From positions 1 to 64,000 of the forward strand of contig JAKAJL010000020.1 of the NCBI GenBank assembly GCA_021813805.1: a stretch of DNA of 64,000 nt, read 5' to 3'. The notes beneath the pieces are model-generated. The model made no database searches. It saw only the letters and a program-made list of their open reading frames with translations, and was not told where the DNA came from. Both the position numbers and the translations under genes were made by a program. Shown here one piece after another: positions 30,715-39,389 of this stretch (within the stretch, counting starts at the first letter, position 1; each line of letters opens with the position of its first letter). The DNA is from Pseudomonadota bacterium. Its GTDB lineage: Bacteria; Pseudomonadota; Alphaproteobacteria; Rhizobiales; Beijerinckiaceae.

Positions 30715-30906
30715 ATGAGCGAGCAAGAGATTATCCTTCCGCCGTCGCAGCCGCGCCGCGAGGACGCGCGCGACCTGCAAACGCGCCTTTATCGGGAAAT
30801 CGCCCTCGCCGCCGTCGAGGCGGCCCTGTTCGCGACCGACGCGACCGACGAGCTTCGCGCCGAGCGCGCGGCCGAACCGGTCCGGGTCCGGCGCGACGCC
30901 GCCTGA
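30715..30906 (+). CDS. Small hypothetical protein
   Basis: A possible 63-residue acidic and Ala/Arg-rich protein, MSEQEIILPPSQPRREDARD onward, with no signal peptide or membrane segment. It sits between the amidase and a metallophosphoesterase gene on the same strand. No family is recognised. The N-terminal half has protein-like composition; the C-terminal half is low complexity. Confidence 0.45.
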   Translation: MSEQEIILPPSQPRREDARDLQTRLYREIALAAVEAALFATDATDELRAERAAEPVRVRRDAA

Positions 30907-31001
30907 ACGCCGGACGCTTTCCCGCCTTGCGAAGAGGATGGCCGGCGCCTATCTGGGCAGGAGCCGGATCGGACGCGGCCGATCGCGACAGGGCGAGGGA
31001 A

Positions 31002-31955
31002 ATGATCGATCGTCGCCGTTTTCTCGCCCGCGGCCTCTCCGGGGGGCTGGCGCTTCCCCTGATCGGCGCGGCCACGGGCGTCTACGCCATCGGCGTCGAG
31101 CCGAATTTCATCCTCCGGATCAAACGCTATTCGCTGACGCCACCGGGCTGGCCGGCGTCCTTTCGCTTGCGTTTCGCGGTTATTTCCGACATTCACGCCG
31201 GCGAGCCCTTCATGGGCGCCGCGCGCATCCGCCGCATCGCCGAGGCCGCCAACGCCCTCGATCCCGACGCGATTCTTCTGCTGGGCGATTACAACGCCGG
31301 CCATTTCTTCGTCACCAGGGCGGTCGAGCCCCAGCAGATCGGCGAGGCTTTTTCGGTGTTGCGCGCGCCGCTCGGCTGCTTCGCCATATTGGGCAATCAT
31401 GACTGGTGGCACGGCCCCCTCCTGACCTCGCCCTCGGACGGCACGGTCGCGATCCGCCGGGCGCTGCGCCAGGCGGGGATCGTCGTGCTCGAAAATGATG
31501 CGGTCGCGCTCGCCAAGGACGGCCAGCGATTTTGGATCGTCGGCCTCGCCGACCAGCTCATCGACGCCATGGCGCAGATCGACGCCAATGCCCGGAAACT
31601 CGGCGGCGACGATCTCGATGGCGCGCTCGCCCAGGTGAGCGACGACGCCCCGGCGATCCTGCTTGCCCACGAGCCCTTCGTCTTCTCCACCGTGCCCGAC
31701 CGAGTCGCTTTGACCCTGTGCGGCCATACTCATGGCGGGCAGGTCAATCTGCCCCTTCTTGGCCCAGTCGTCGGCGATCTGCGATTCGGCCCGAAACATG
31801 TCTACGGTCATGTCGCGCAGGACGGCCGGCATATGATCATTTCCGGCGGGCTCGGGGAATCGGTCGCGCCGGTCCGTCTGCTGCGCCCGCCGGAAATTGT
31901 CGAGATCGAACTGGGCGCGCCGGCCGATGAAGCCGCCCTGTCGCCGGGTCTCTAG
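31002..31955 (+). CDS. Tat-exported metallophosphoesterase
   Basis: A 317-residue calcineurin-like phosphoesterase. The N-terminus has a twin-arginine signal (DRRRFLARG followed by a hydrophobic core). The metal site motifs are present in order: FAVISDIHAG near residue 65, LLLGDYNAG, ILGNHDWWHG near 130, AHEPFVF, and CGHTHGGQVNLPL near 245. This resembles the YaeI-type phosphodiesterase family. The substrate could be a phospholipid headgroup such as UDP-diacylglucosamine, but that is not established. Start 31002 follows a GAGGGA site. It converges with the histone-deacetylase-like gene with only 9 bases between the stops. Confidence 0.85.
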   Translation: MIDRRRFLARGLSGGLALPLIGAATGVYAIGVEPNFILRIKRYSLTPPGWPASFRLRFAVISDIHAGEPFMGAARIRRIAEAANALDPDAILLLGDYNAGHFFVTRAVEPQQIGEAFSVLRAPLGCFAILGNHDWWHGPLLTSPSDGTVAIRRALRQAGIVVLENDAVALAKDGQRFWIVGLADQLIDAMAQIDANARKLGGDDLDGALAQVSDDAPAILLAHEPFVFSTVPDRVALTLCGHTHGGQVNLPLLGPVVGDLRFGPKHVYGHVAQDGRHMIISGGLGESVAPVRLLRPPEIVEIELGAPADEAALSPGL

Positions 31956-31964
31956 GCTATAATC

Positions 31965-32897
31965 TTACGCGACGCCCATCAGGGTGAGGACATGGGCCGC
32001 GACCGACCGCGACAGCCCGTCGAGATCATAGCCGCCTTCGAGGACGGAAACGACGCGCCCGCCGCAATTGCGGTCCGCGGCGTCCATCAGTTTCGCCGTG
32101 GCCCAGGCGAAATCGGCCTCGACCAGATTGATATTGGCGAGCGGATCTCGGCGGTGGGCGTCAAATCCGGCGGAAATGATCAGCAGGTCGGGCCGGAACC
32201 GATCCAGCCGGGGCAGGATCGCCACCTCCATCGCCTCGCGGAACTGGGGGCCAGAGTCTCCCGCGCAGAGCGGCGCATTGACGATATTGTTGTATTCGCC
32301 GCGCTCCGCAATCGATCCCGTGCCGGGATAGAGCGGCATTTCATGGGTCGAAAGATACATGACATTGGGGTCGGACCAGAAAATGTCCTGGGTCCCGTTG
32401 CCATGGTGGACGTCGAAATCCATGATCGCGACACGGCCCGCGCCGTGGACGGCGATGGCGTGGCGGGCGGCGACGGCGGCGTTGTTGAAGAAGCAGAAGC
32501 CCATCGGCGTGGCGCGTTCGGCGTGATGGCCCGGCGGCCTCATGGCGACGAAGGCGTTGTCCACTTCGCGGCGCATCACCTCGTCGACGGCCTGACAGGC
32601 GCCGCCGATCGCGCGGAAGGCGGCCGCCAGCGTGCCGGAGCTCATCGTGGTGTCGCTGTCGAGCCGGGCAAGGCCGTCGCGCGGCGACACCTCCTCCAGC
32701 GCCTGGATATATGATTCGGGGTGGACCCGAAGCGCCATTTCGCGCGTGCCGTTCGCGGCCTGGGCGCGAATCAGCGTCATGAATTTTTCATGTTCCAGTA
32801 TGCGTTCGATGACCCGAACACGATCAGGCCGCTCGGGATGGCCGGGTCCGTTGTCGTGAGAAAGGCCAGCGGGATGGGTAAGCAGCAAAGTGTTCAA
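31965..32897 (-). CDS. Histone deacetylase family protein (AcuC/APAH-like)
   Basis: A zinc-dependent deacetylase-fold hydrolase of about 310 residues. Family marks are LLLTHPAGLSHDNGPGHPER near the N-terminus, MRPPGHHAE with the catalytic His pair, the zinc ligands in DFDVHHGNGTQD, and SAGFDAHRRDPL. It would act on acetylated amines, polyamines or protein lysines in the cytoplasm. The start is uncertain: the TTG at 32897 fits the family start, while the open frame extends to another TTG at 33011, giving 348 residues with a basic leader. There is no ATG in a good position. Confidence 0.85.
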   Translation of the reverse strand: MNTLLLTHPAGLSHDNGPGHPERPDRVRVIERILEHEKFMTLIRAQAANGTREMALRVHPESYIQALEEVSPRDGLARLDSDTTMSSGTLAAAFRAIGGACQAVDEVMRREVDNAFVAMRPPGHHAERATPMGFCFFNNAAVAARHAIAVHGAGRVAIMDFDVHHGNGTQDIFWSDPNVMYLSTHEMPLYPGTGSIAERGEYNNIVNAPLCAGDSGPQFREAMEVAILPRLDRFRPDLLIISAGFDAHRRDPLANINLVEADFAWATAKLMDAADRNCGGRVVSVLEGGYDLDGLSRSVAAHVLTLMGVA

Positions 32898-33126
32898 TTC
32901 TGGCTCACAAACAGGAACAGTCGTTTTCGGCCCGAAAACCGCCTTCGAAGACTTAGCGAGGGCGGCGGCTGACGCCCGGATCCTTTTCTTTCGTTGCGAA
33001 CATCGCGCCAATCGGCGCGCCTGTCCAACAAAGTTTAGGCCTTAGACCGAAAGTTTTAGCTTTCGGCGCTCCTCATCGAAATTTGATCGCCTTTTCGACC
33101 TCTTGACTATAGCGTGGCCGCGCCAC

Positions 33127-33144
33127 TGTTGCCGAGTGGCAACA
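33127..33144. promoter_or_regulatory. Perfect inverted repeat upstream of L,D-transpeptidase
   Basis: TGTTGCC, four bases, GGCAACA: a perfect 7-base palindrome about 125 bases upstream of the L,D-transpeptidase lipoprotein gene. It may be an operator or a small hairpin. It lies close to a TTGACTATAG-type sequence at about 33102-33113 that could be part of a promoter. The regulator is unknown. Confidence 0.35.
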
Positions 33145-33269
33145 AAAGTCGTTAATCTGTTCGACCTTTGCCGCGGCGCACCTCGACGGGCGTGACGATC
33201 CGGACGATTATGGTAATTATGGAGTGAAAGTTGGCCGCTGCGGCGGCGTGGGCGATTCGGGGCGATTTG

Positions 33270-33890
33270 ATGAAACTGCGGGCGATTATAGGCATTGCGT
33301 TGGTTTCGGCGGCTCTTGCCGGCTGTAACATGGAAACCACTCCCGATCCGACGTTGAGCGGGAAGGATCGCGAATTCATGTCTCTCGCGCCGGCCGGCCA
33401 GCCGCCGGGAGATTATCGCCGCTATATCGTCGACGATCCTACCGGCCAGAAGCCGGGCACGATCACCATCGACACTTTCAAGAACTTTCTTTATTACTCG
33501 CTGCCGAACCACAAGGCGATCCGTTATGGCGTCGCCACCGGCAACGAAGCGAGCGGCTGGACCGGCGAGGCCACCATCGGCAAGATGGCGGAATGGCCGC
33601 ACTGGATGCCCCCAAGCGACATGCTCGAACGCTGGCCTCACTTGCGGCCGACGGCGGAAGCGGGCGGTCTGCCGGGCGGTCCCGACAATCCGCTCGGCGC
33701 GCGCGCCATGTATCTGTTCCAGGGCAGCAAGGACACGATGTACCGCATCCACGGCACCAATGAGCCGGAGCTGATCGGTCAGCACGTCTCCTCGGGCTGC
33801 ATCCGCATGCGCGACATCGACGCCATCGATCTTTACAATCGCGTCCATCTCGGCACCAAGGTCATCGTCACCGACAGGCCGGTGACCTGA
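33270..33890 (+). CDS. L,D-transpeptidase lipoprotein (YkuD domain)
   Basis: A 206-residue protein with a lipoprotein signal, MKLRAIIGIALVSAALAGC, and a YkuD catalytic domain. The active site is YRIHGTNEPELIGQHVSSGC followed by IRMRDIDAIDL, with the conserved His and the nucleophile Cys about 17 residues apart. It would make L,D cross-links or attach proteins to peptidoglycan from the membrane. It is much shorter than the YcbB-like protein at 12.7 kb and lacks a peptidoglycan-binding domain. An upstream TTG/GTG-type start at 33231 would add 13 residues, but the lipoprotein signal supports 33270. Confidence 0.88.
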   Translation: MKLRAIIGIALVSAALAGCNMETTPDPTLSGKDREFMSLAPAGQPPGDYRRYIVDDPTGQKPGTITIDTFKNFLYYSLPNHKAIRYGVATGNEASGWTGEATIGKMAEWPHWMPPSDMLERWPHLRPTAEAGGLPGGPDNPLGARAMYLFQGSKDTMYRIHGTNEPELIGQHVSSGCIRMRDIDAIDLYNRVHLGTKVIVTDRPVT

Positions 33891-34372
33891 GGTCTTGGGC
33901 GAAAGCCCGTCCTGGCGCGGACGGCTCCACGCCTATGCGCGCGCTATCCGGGCGCGGCGACGGTTTTCGACCTCGCCGCCCTCTTTGCGTTTGACTCGGC
34001 GAAAATCGCAATGCAGTCCTGCCCCGCGCCAGAAGCGCGGTTCGAGCTGGCGCTCTGGGGCGCGAACTTCTCTCAATGCGTTCATAAAGTATACGCTTGC
34101 AGAAGGATGAAACGCGACGCCGGGCTGTTCGGCTGCTCGTCTAATAATTTATAAAAATACGAAACATTCTTCTCATTAAAATGAATACGAAATAAATCGA
34201 ACCTTTATTAATTGAAGCACAAATCATCTTTGTTAATTTACGTTACGTCGGCGAACAGAATGCCGCAAGGGCGCCAACGAGCGCGACTTTCATCAGGGAA
34301 GCGAAAGACTGCCCGGAACGAGGCCGTCGCCCGAAATCCGGTTTTCCGTCGCTTTCCTCAGGGAGAGATGCG
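33891..34372. other. Long intergenic region with AT-rich island
   Basis: About 480 bases without a convincing gene. The first half is GC-rich. A sharply AT-rich island runs from about 34140 to 34240, with TAATAATTTATAAAAATACG, a CATTAAAATG palindrome and TTTATTAATTG. It is the most AT-rich DNA in this part of the window and probably contains the promoter region for the downstream small membrane protein and the suf genes. No tRNA-like fold was recognised. Confidence 0.4.
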
Positions 34373-34582
34373 ATGCCCCGCTTCCTTTTGCACTTCCCGG
34401 ACGAGGTCAGCCCCAAGCCGAAATGGCGCGCGCGCCTGGACGCGATCTCCGCCGTTGGCAGGACCGCCGTCCCGCTCGTCTTTCTCGCGCTCACGCTCGT
34501 TGTTCTTTTTCAGATCACGGGCGGCGATTGGAGCGTGAGCCGCTTACGGGAAATGATTCCTTCCGCCGTAAAAGCCGGTTGA
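34373..34582 (+). CDS. Small single-span membrane protein
   Basis: A 69-residue protein starting MPRFLLHFPDEVSPKPKWRA, with one hydrophobic helix around residues 31-48 (AVPLVFLALTLVVLFQITGG). A GGGAGAG ribosome binding site precedes the ATG. The function is unknown. It lies 54 bases upstream of the cysteine desulfurase gene and may be the first gene of the suf transcript. Confidence 0.6.
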   Translation: MPRFLLHFPDEVSPKPKWRARLDAISAVGRTAVPLVFLALTLVVLFQITGGDWSVSRLREMIPSAVKAG

Positions 34583-34636
34583 AGCCGCAGTCCGGGTGCG
34601 GGATAAGGCCCGTCTGTCGCCACCGGTCCATTTTCG

Positions 34637-35770
34637 ATGCGCCGCATCTATTTCGACTACAACGCCACCGCGCCGCTGCGCGCGACCGCGCGCGACGCGG
34701 TTGTCCGCGCGCTCGACGTTGGCAATCCGTCGAGCGTCCATTCGGAAGGCCGCGCCGCGCGCGCTGTGGTCGAGGGCGCCCGCGCCACTGTGGCGCGGGC
34801 GCTGGGGGCGCCGGCGGACCAGGTGATCTTCGTCTCCGGCGCGACGGAGGCCGCCGCCGCCGCCTTGCGGCCTGGCGCCGGCGAGCGCCTGCTGATTGGC
34901 GGCGGCGAGCATGTCTGCGTGCAGAGCGGACATTCCTTCCCGGCCGGCGCAGTCTCGACTGTGGGTCTCGATCGGCAGGGTCGGCTCAATCTCGACGCTC
35001 TGCGCGTCCGTCTCGCTGAGTCGTCCGGCGCGCGGGCGATGCTGGCGCTCCAGGCGGCCAACAATGAAACGGGCAGCGTCCAGCCGGTCGCGGAAGCCGC
35101 CGAAATCGTCCACGCGACGGGCGGCGTCCTCGTCTGCGACGCTGTCCAGGCATTCGCCCGCATTCCTTGTACCTTCGCCGCGACCGGCGCCGATGTTCTG
35201 TTCCTTTCCAGCCACAAGCTCGGCGGGCCGAAAGGGGCGGGCGCGCTCGCGTATCTGCGGCGCGACCTCATGCCGGAAAAGGCCTTTATCCGCGGCGGCG
35301 GGCAGGAGCGGAGCTTTCGCGGCGGCACGGAAAATGTCGCCGCCATAGCCGGCTTCGCGGCCGCGCTTGCCGAGGCCGAGGCTCAACGCGAGGCGGAAAT
35401 GGCGCGGCTCGGGCGTTTGCGCGACTTTTTGCAAGCCGGCGTTCTGGAAATCGCGCCGGAGGCCGCCATATTGGGGGCAGAGGCGGCGCGCGTCGCCAAT
35501 ACGCTCGCTTTCGCTTTGCCGGGGCTTGCCGCCGAAACCTTGGTCGCGGCTTTCGATGTCGAAGGCGTGGCCTTGTCGTCCGGCTCGGCCTGCTCCTCAG
35601 GGAAAGTGACGCCGTCCCATGTGCTGGCCGCCATGGGCGCGGCGCCGGAACTGGCGCGATCAGCGTTGCGGGTCAGCCTGGGTTGGGACTCGACGCAAGA
35701 AGAGGGGGTGCGCTTTCTCGAAATATTCGCTAAAGTGCATGAACGAATGCGGAGAAGGCTCCGGACCTGA
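34637..35770 (+). CDS. Cysteine desulfurase, IscS/NifS type
   Basis: A 377-residue PLP enzyme of group I (IscS/NifS). The start MRRIYFDYNATAPLR is typical. The PLP lysine lies in FLSSHKLGGPKGAGAL, and the active-site Cys is at about residue 319 in LSSGSACSSGKVTPSHVL on the flexible loop characteristic of group I. It removes sulfur from cysteine for Fe-S cluster or thiolation pathways. It heads the suf operon, 62 bases before sufB, and so adds a second desulfurase besides SufS; this arrangement occurs in alphaproteobacteria. Confidence 0.9.
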   Translation: MRRIYFDYNATAPLRATARDAVVRALDVGNPSSVHSEGRAARAVVEGARATVARALGAPADQVIFVSGATEAAAAALRPGAGERLLIGGGEHVCVQSGHSFPAGAVSTVGLDRQGRLNLDALRVRLAESSGARAMLALQAANNETGSVQPVAEAAEIVHATGGVLVCDAVQAFARIPCTFAATGADVLFLSSHKLGGPKGAGALAYLRRDLMPEKAFIRGGGQERSFRGGTENVAAIAGFAAALAEAEAQREAEMARLGRLRDFLQAGVLEIAPEAAILGAEAARVANTLAFALPGLAAETLVAAFDVEGVALSSGSACSSGKVTPSHVLAAMGAAPELARSALRVSLGWDSTQEEGVRFLEIFAKVHERMRRRLRT

Positions 35771-35832
35771 CCCGCTTCACCATATAACTCAACCAGCGGG
35801 CCTTGAACCCGCGTTAGGCTGGGAGAAAATCG

Positions 35833-37314
35833 ATGGCGGCTGTCCAGGAGACTGTCGACAAAGTCAGAACGCTTGACGTTGACGCGTATAAATACGGATT
35901 CACCACCGATATCGAATCGGAAAAGGCTCCCAAGGGTCTGAACGAGGATATCGTTCGCTTCATCTCAGCCAAGAAGAACGAGCCGGAATGGCTGACCGAT
36001 TGGCGGCTCGACGCCTTTCGCCGCTGGCGGACGATGGCCGAGCCGAAATGGGCGCGGGTTCATTACCCGCCGATCGACTATCAGGACCTTTATTATTACG
36101 CGGCGCCAAAAACCGCGGAAGGGCCCAAGTCGCTCGACGAGGTCGATCCCGAACTTTTGCGCACCTATGAAAAGCTCGGCATTCCGCTGCGCGAGCAGGA
36201 AATCCTCGCCGGCGTCCAGGCCGATCCCAACGCGCGCAAGGTCGCGGTGGACGCGGTGTTCGATTCCGTTTCGGTCGCCACCACCTTCAAGGCGGAGCTG
36301 GCCAAGGCGGGGGTGATCTTCTGCCCGATTTCCGAAGCGGTGCAAACCCACCCCGAACTGGTGAAGAAATATCTCGGCTCGGTCGTGCCGGTGACCGACA
36401 ATTATTTCGCCACCCTCAATTCGGCGGTCTTTTCCGACGGCTCCTTCGTCTATATTCCGCCGGGCGTGCGCTGCCCGATGGAGCTTTCGACCTATTTCCG
36501 CATCAACGAGCGCAACACCGGCCAGTTCGAGCGCACGCTGATCATCGCCGACAAGGGCTCCTATGTTTCCTATCTCGAAGGCTGCACCGCGCCGCAGCGC
36601 GACGAGAACCAGCTTCACGCGGCGGTGGTCGAACTCATCGCGATGGAAGACGCCGAGATCAAATATTCGACGGTGCAGAACTGGTATCCCGGCGACAGCG
36701 AGGGCAAGGGCGGCATCTATAATTTCGTCACCAAACGCGGCGATTGCCGGGGCGACCGCTCGAAAATCTCTTGGACCCAGGTCGAGACCGGCTCGGCCAT
36801 CACCTGGAAATATCCATCCTGCATTTTACGCGGCGAATCTTCACGCGGCGAGTTCTACTCGATCGCGATCTCGAACGGCTATCAGCAGGTCGATTCCGGC
36901 ACCAAGATGCTGCATCTCGGCGCCAACACGTCGAGCCGGGTGATCTCCAAGGGCATTTCCGCCGGCCATTCGCAGAACACCTATCGCGGCCAGATTTCTG
37001 CGCATCGCAAAGCGAAAAACGCGCGAAATTTCACCAATTGCGACTCGCTCCTGATCGGCAATTCCTGCGGCGCCCACACCGTGCCCTATATCGAGGCGAA
37101 GAATTCCTCCGCCGTGTTCGAGCACGAGGCGACCACCTCGAAAATCTCCGACGACCAGCTGTTCTACTGCATGCAGCGCGGGCTTTCGGCGGAAGAGGCG
37201 ACGGCGCTGATCGTCAACGGATTCGTCCGCGACGTGCTGCAGCAGCTGCCGATGGAGTTCGCCGTCGAGGCCCAGAAGCTCATCGCCATTTCGCTTGAGG
37301 GCAGCGTCGGCTGA
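35833..37314 (+). CDS. sufB: Fe-S cluster assembly scaffold SufB
   Basis: A 493-residue SufB, the scaffold on which Fe-S clusters are built with SufC and SufD. It aligns through [94 protein letters not shown] and [19 protein letters not shown]. The C-terminal conserved Cys and the His of the SufB-SufD interface are present. Length is normal for the family. It is followed by sufC after 42 bases. Confidence 0.96.
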   Translation: MAAVQETVDKVRTLDVDAYKYGFTTDIESEKAPKGLNEDIVRFISAKKNEPEWLTDWRLDAFRRWRTMAEPKWARVHYPPIDYQDLYYYAAPKTAEGPKSLDEVDPELLRTYEKLGIPLREQEILAGVQADPNARKVAVDAVFDSVSVATTFKAELAKAGVIFCPISEAVQTHPELVKKYLGSVVPVTDNYFATLNSAVFSDGSFVYIPPGVRCPMELSTYFRINERNTGQFERTLIIADKGSYVSYLEGCTAPQRDENQLHAAVVELIAMEDAEIKYSTVQNWYPGDSEGKGGIYNFVTKRGDCRGDRSKISWTQVETGSAITWKYPSCILRGESSRGEFYSIAISNGYQQVDSGTKMLHLGANTSSRVISKGISAGHSQNTYRGQISAHRKAKNARNFTNCDSLLIGNSCGAHTVPYIEAKNSSAVFEHEATTSKISDDQLFYCMQRGLSAEEATALIVNGFVRDVLQQLPMEFAVEAQKLIAISLEGSVG

Positions 37315-37356
37315 CGCCGGTTGCTCTTGCGTTCCCCTTTTCTCAAGGTTTTCACC

Positions 37357-38106
37357 ATGCTCGAAATCGAAAATCTCCACGTCTCCGTCGCCGGCAAGAA
37401 GATCCTCGACGGTCTCACCCTCAAAGTCGCGGATGGCGAGGTCGCCGCGATCATGGGGCCGAACGGCTCCGGAAAATCGACTCTGTCCTATGTCGTCGCC
37501 GGCCGTTCGGATTATGAAGTCACCGAAGGCTCGATCAAACTCGACGGCGTCGATCTGGCGGAAAAATCGCCGGCTGAGCGCGCCGCGCTCGGTCTGTTCC
37601 TGGTGTTCCAATATCCGCTGGAAATTCCCGGCGTTACCACCATGACCTTCCTCAAAGCGGCGATCAACGCCCAGCGCAAGGCGCGCGGCGAGGAGGAGCT
37701 GGCGACGCCGGATTTCATGCGACGCGTGCGCGACGCGGCGAAAAAGCTCAATATCTCGCAGGACATGCTCAAGCGCCCGGTCAATTTCGGCTTTTCCGGC
37801 GGCGAGAAAAAGCGCATGGAAATCCTGCAGATGGCGCTGCTGGAGCCGAAATTCGCCATTCTCGACGAGATGGATTCCGGCCTCGACATCGACGCCTTGC
37901 GCGTCTGCGCCGAGGGCGTCAACGCGCTGCGCTCGAAGGAGCGCGGCCTGCTGGTCATCACCCATTACCAGCGCCTGCTCGACTATATCGCGCCCGACAC
38001 CGTACATGTGATGCACAAGGGAAGGATCGTGCGCAGCGGCGGGCCTGAACTGGCGCTCGAACTCGAAAAGAGCGGCTATGCCGATTATGCCGAAGAGGCC
38101 GCGTGA
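37357..38106 (+). CDS. sufC: Fe-S cluster assembly ATPase SufC
   Basis: A 249-residue ABC-type ATPase of the SufBC2D complex, cytoplasmic. Walker A is GPNGSGKSTLSY near residue 37, the Q-loop region is FLVFQYPLEIPGV, the signature is SGGEKKRMEILQMALLEPK, and Walker B is FAILDEMDSGLDIDAL. The ATG at 37357 gives the family start MLEIENLHVSVAGKK; a TTG at 37321 would add 12 residues. The TGA overlaps the ATG of sufD (TGATG), so the two are coupled. Confidence 0.96.
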   Translation: MLEIENLHVSVAGKKILDGLTLKVADGEVAAIMGPNGSGKSTLSYVVAGRSDYEVTEGSIKLDGVDLAEKSPAERAALGLFLVFQYPLEIPGVTTMTFLKAAINAQRKARGEEELATPDFMRRVRDAAKKLNISQDMLKRPVNFGFSGGEKKRMEILQMALLEPKFAILDEMDSGLDIDALRVCAEGVNALRSKERGLLVITHYQRLLDYIAPDTVHVMHKGRIVRSGGPELALELEKSGYADYAEEAA

Positions 38107-39389
38107 TGGGCGCGATCCTGCAAAATCCGACCCAGGCCGAGCAGGACCTGCTCGCGAGCTTCACCGCCGGGAAGGCGGAGCGCGAGCGCAAGGCGGCCTT
38201 CGACCGTTTCGCCAATCTCGGCCTGCCGTCGCGCCGCGTCGAGTCCTGGCATTACACCGACCTGCGGGCCAAACTGCGCGCCGCTCCGCCGCCCGCAAAA
38301 AAGCCCGACGCGGCGGCTCTGGCGCAAGCCAGGGACAGGCTCGGGCCGGTTGATCGCCTGCGGATCGTGACGGTGGACGGCTTTTTCAGCCGCGAATTGT
38401 CGGATGAATTGTCCACCGTGCCCGGCGTCCGCCTTCGTCCCCTCCTGGAGGACGATGTCCGGCTGAAGCGACTGGTCGAGGGGGCGGGCGATGCCCTGCT
38501 CGATCTCAACGGCGCCTTCGCGGAGGGCGGCTTCGTGCTGGAAATCGCGCCCGGCGGCCGCGTGGACGCCGCATTCGAACTGGTCGCGCTTGACGGGGGG
38601 ACCGGCGCGCGAGGCCGTTTCGGCCGAGGCATGGTCATACTGGGGGAAGATTCGCGCGCCACGTTTCTGGAGACGCGCGGCGAGAGCGGCGAAGGCTTCA
38701 GCGACAGCGCGCTTTTCCTGTCGCTGGGGCGCGGCTCCGAACTGGATTACGCCTGCCGCTCGACCGGCGGCGCGTCGGTCGAAGTGCAGACTTTTGTCGC
38801 GCGACTGGAGCAGGACGCGCGGCTGCGCGCGACCGCTTTTGTCGCCGGCGCGCCTTTCCTGCGCCGCCAGCTTTTCGTCTCCTGCGCCGGGGAGAACGCC
38901 GAAGCCCATCTGTCCGGCGGCGCCCTTCTGCGCGGGCGCGAACACGTGGACACAACGCTGACGCTCACCCATGACGCGCCGTCCTGCATCAGCCGGGAAA
39001 CCTTCAAATATGTCCTCGCGGATCAGGCGGAAGGTGTATTCCAGGGCAAGATTATAGTGCCTCCGCATGCACAGAAAACCGACGGCAAGATGCTGTGCCG
39101 CGGCCTGCTGCTGTCGGACGAAGCCTCCATGTCGTCCAAGCCGGAACTGGAGATTTTCGCCGACGATGTCGCTTGCGGCCATGGCGCGGCCTGCGCGCGT
39201 CTCGACGAAAGCCAGCTTTTTTACATGGAATCGCGCGGCATCCCGCGCGTCCAGGCTCAGGCCATTCTCGTCGAGGCCTTTGCCGCGGACGCTTTCGACA
39301 TCATCGACGACGAGGATTTGCGCGACCTCCTCAAGCTTGACCTCAAGCGCCTGCTCGGGACGAATTTCCCCTGGGGGGCTTTTTCATGA
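38106..39389 (+). CDS. sufD: Fe-S cluster assembly protein SufD
   Basis: A 427-residue SufD, partner of SufB. The N-terminal part has RRVESWHYTDLRAKL, and the beta-helix core contains LEQDARLRATAF, LTLTHDAPSCISRETFKYVL, FQGKIIVPPHAQKTDGKMLC and LEIFADDVACGHGAACARLD, the last being the SufD-specific SufB-interface motif. A GTG at 38103 would add one residue; the ATG at 38106 was chosen. Its last four bases overlap the sufS start (ATGA). Confidence 0.95.
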   Translation: MGAILQNPTQAEQDLLASFTAGKAERERKAAFDRFANLGLPSRRVESWHYTDLRAKLRAAPPPAKKPDAAALAQARDRLGPVDRLRIVTVDGFFSRELSDELSTVPGVRLRPLLEDDVRLKRLVEGAGDALLDLNGAFAEGGFVLEIAPGGRVDAAFELVALDGGTGARGRFGRGMVILGEDSRATFLETRGESGEGFSDSALFLSLGRGSELDYACRSTGGASVEVQTFVARLEQDARLRATAFVAGAPFLRRQLFVSCAGENAEAHLSGGALLRGREHVDTTLTLTHDAPSCISRETFKYVLADQAEGVFQGKIIVPPHAQKTDGKMLCRGLLLSDEASMSSKPELEIFADDVACGHGAACARLDESQLFYMESRGIPRVQAQAILVEAFAADAFDIIDDEDLRDLLKLDLKRLLGTNFPWGAFS

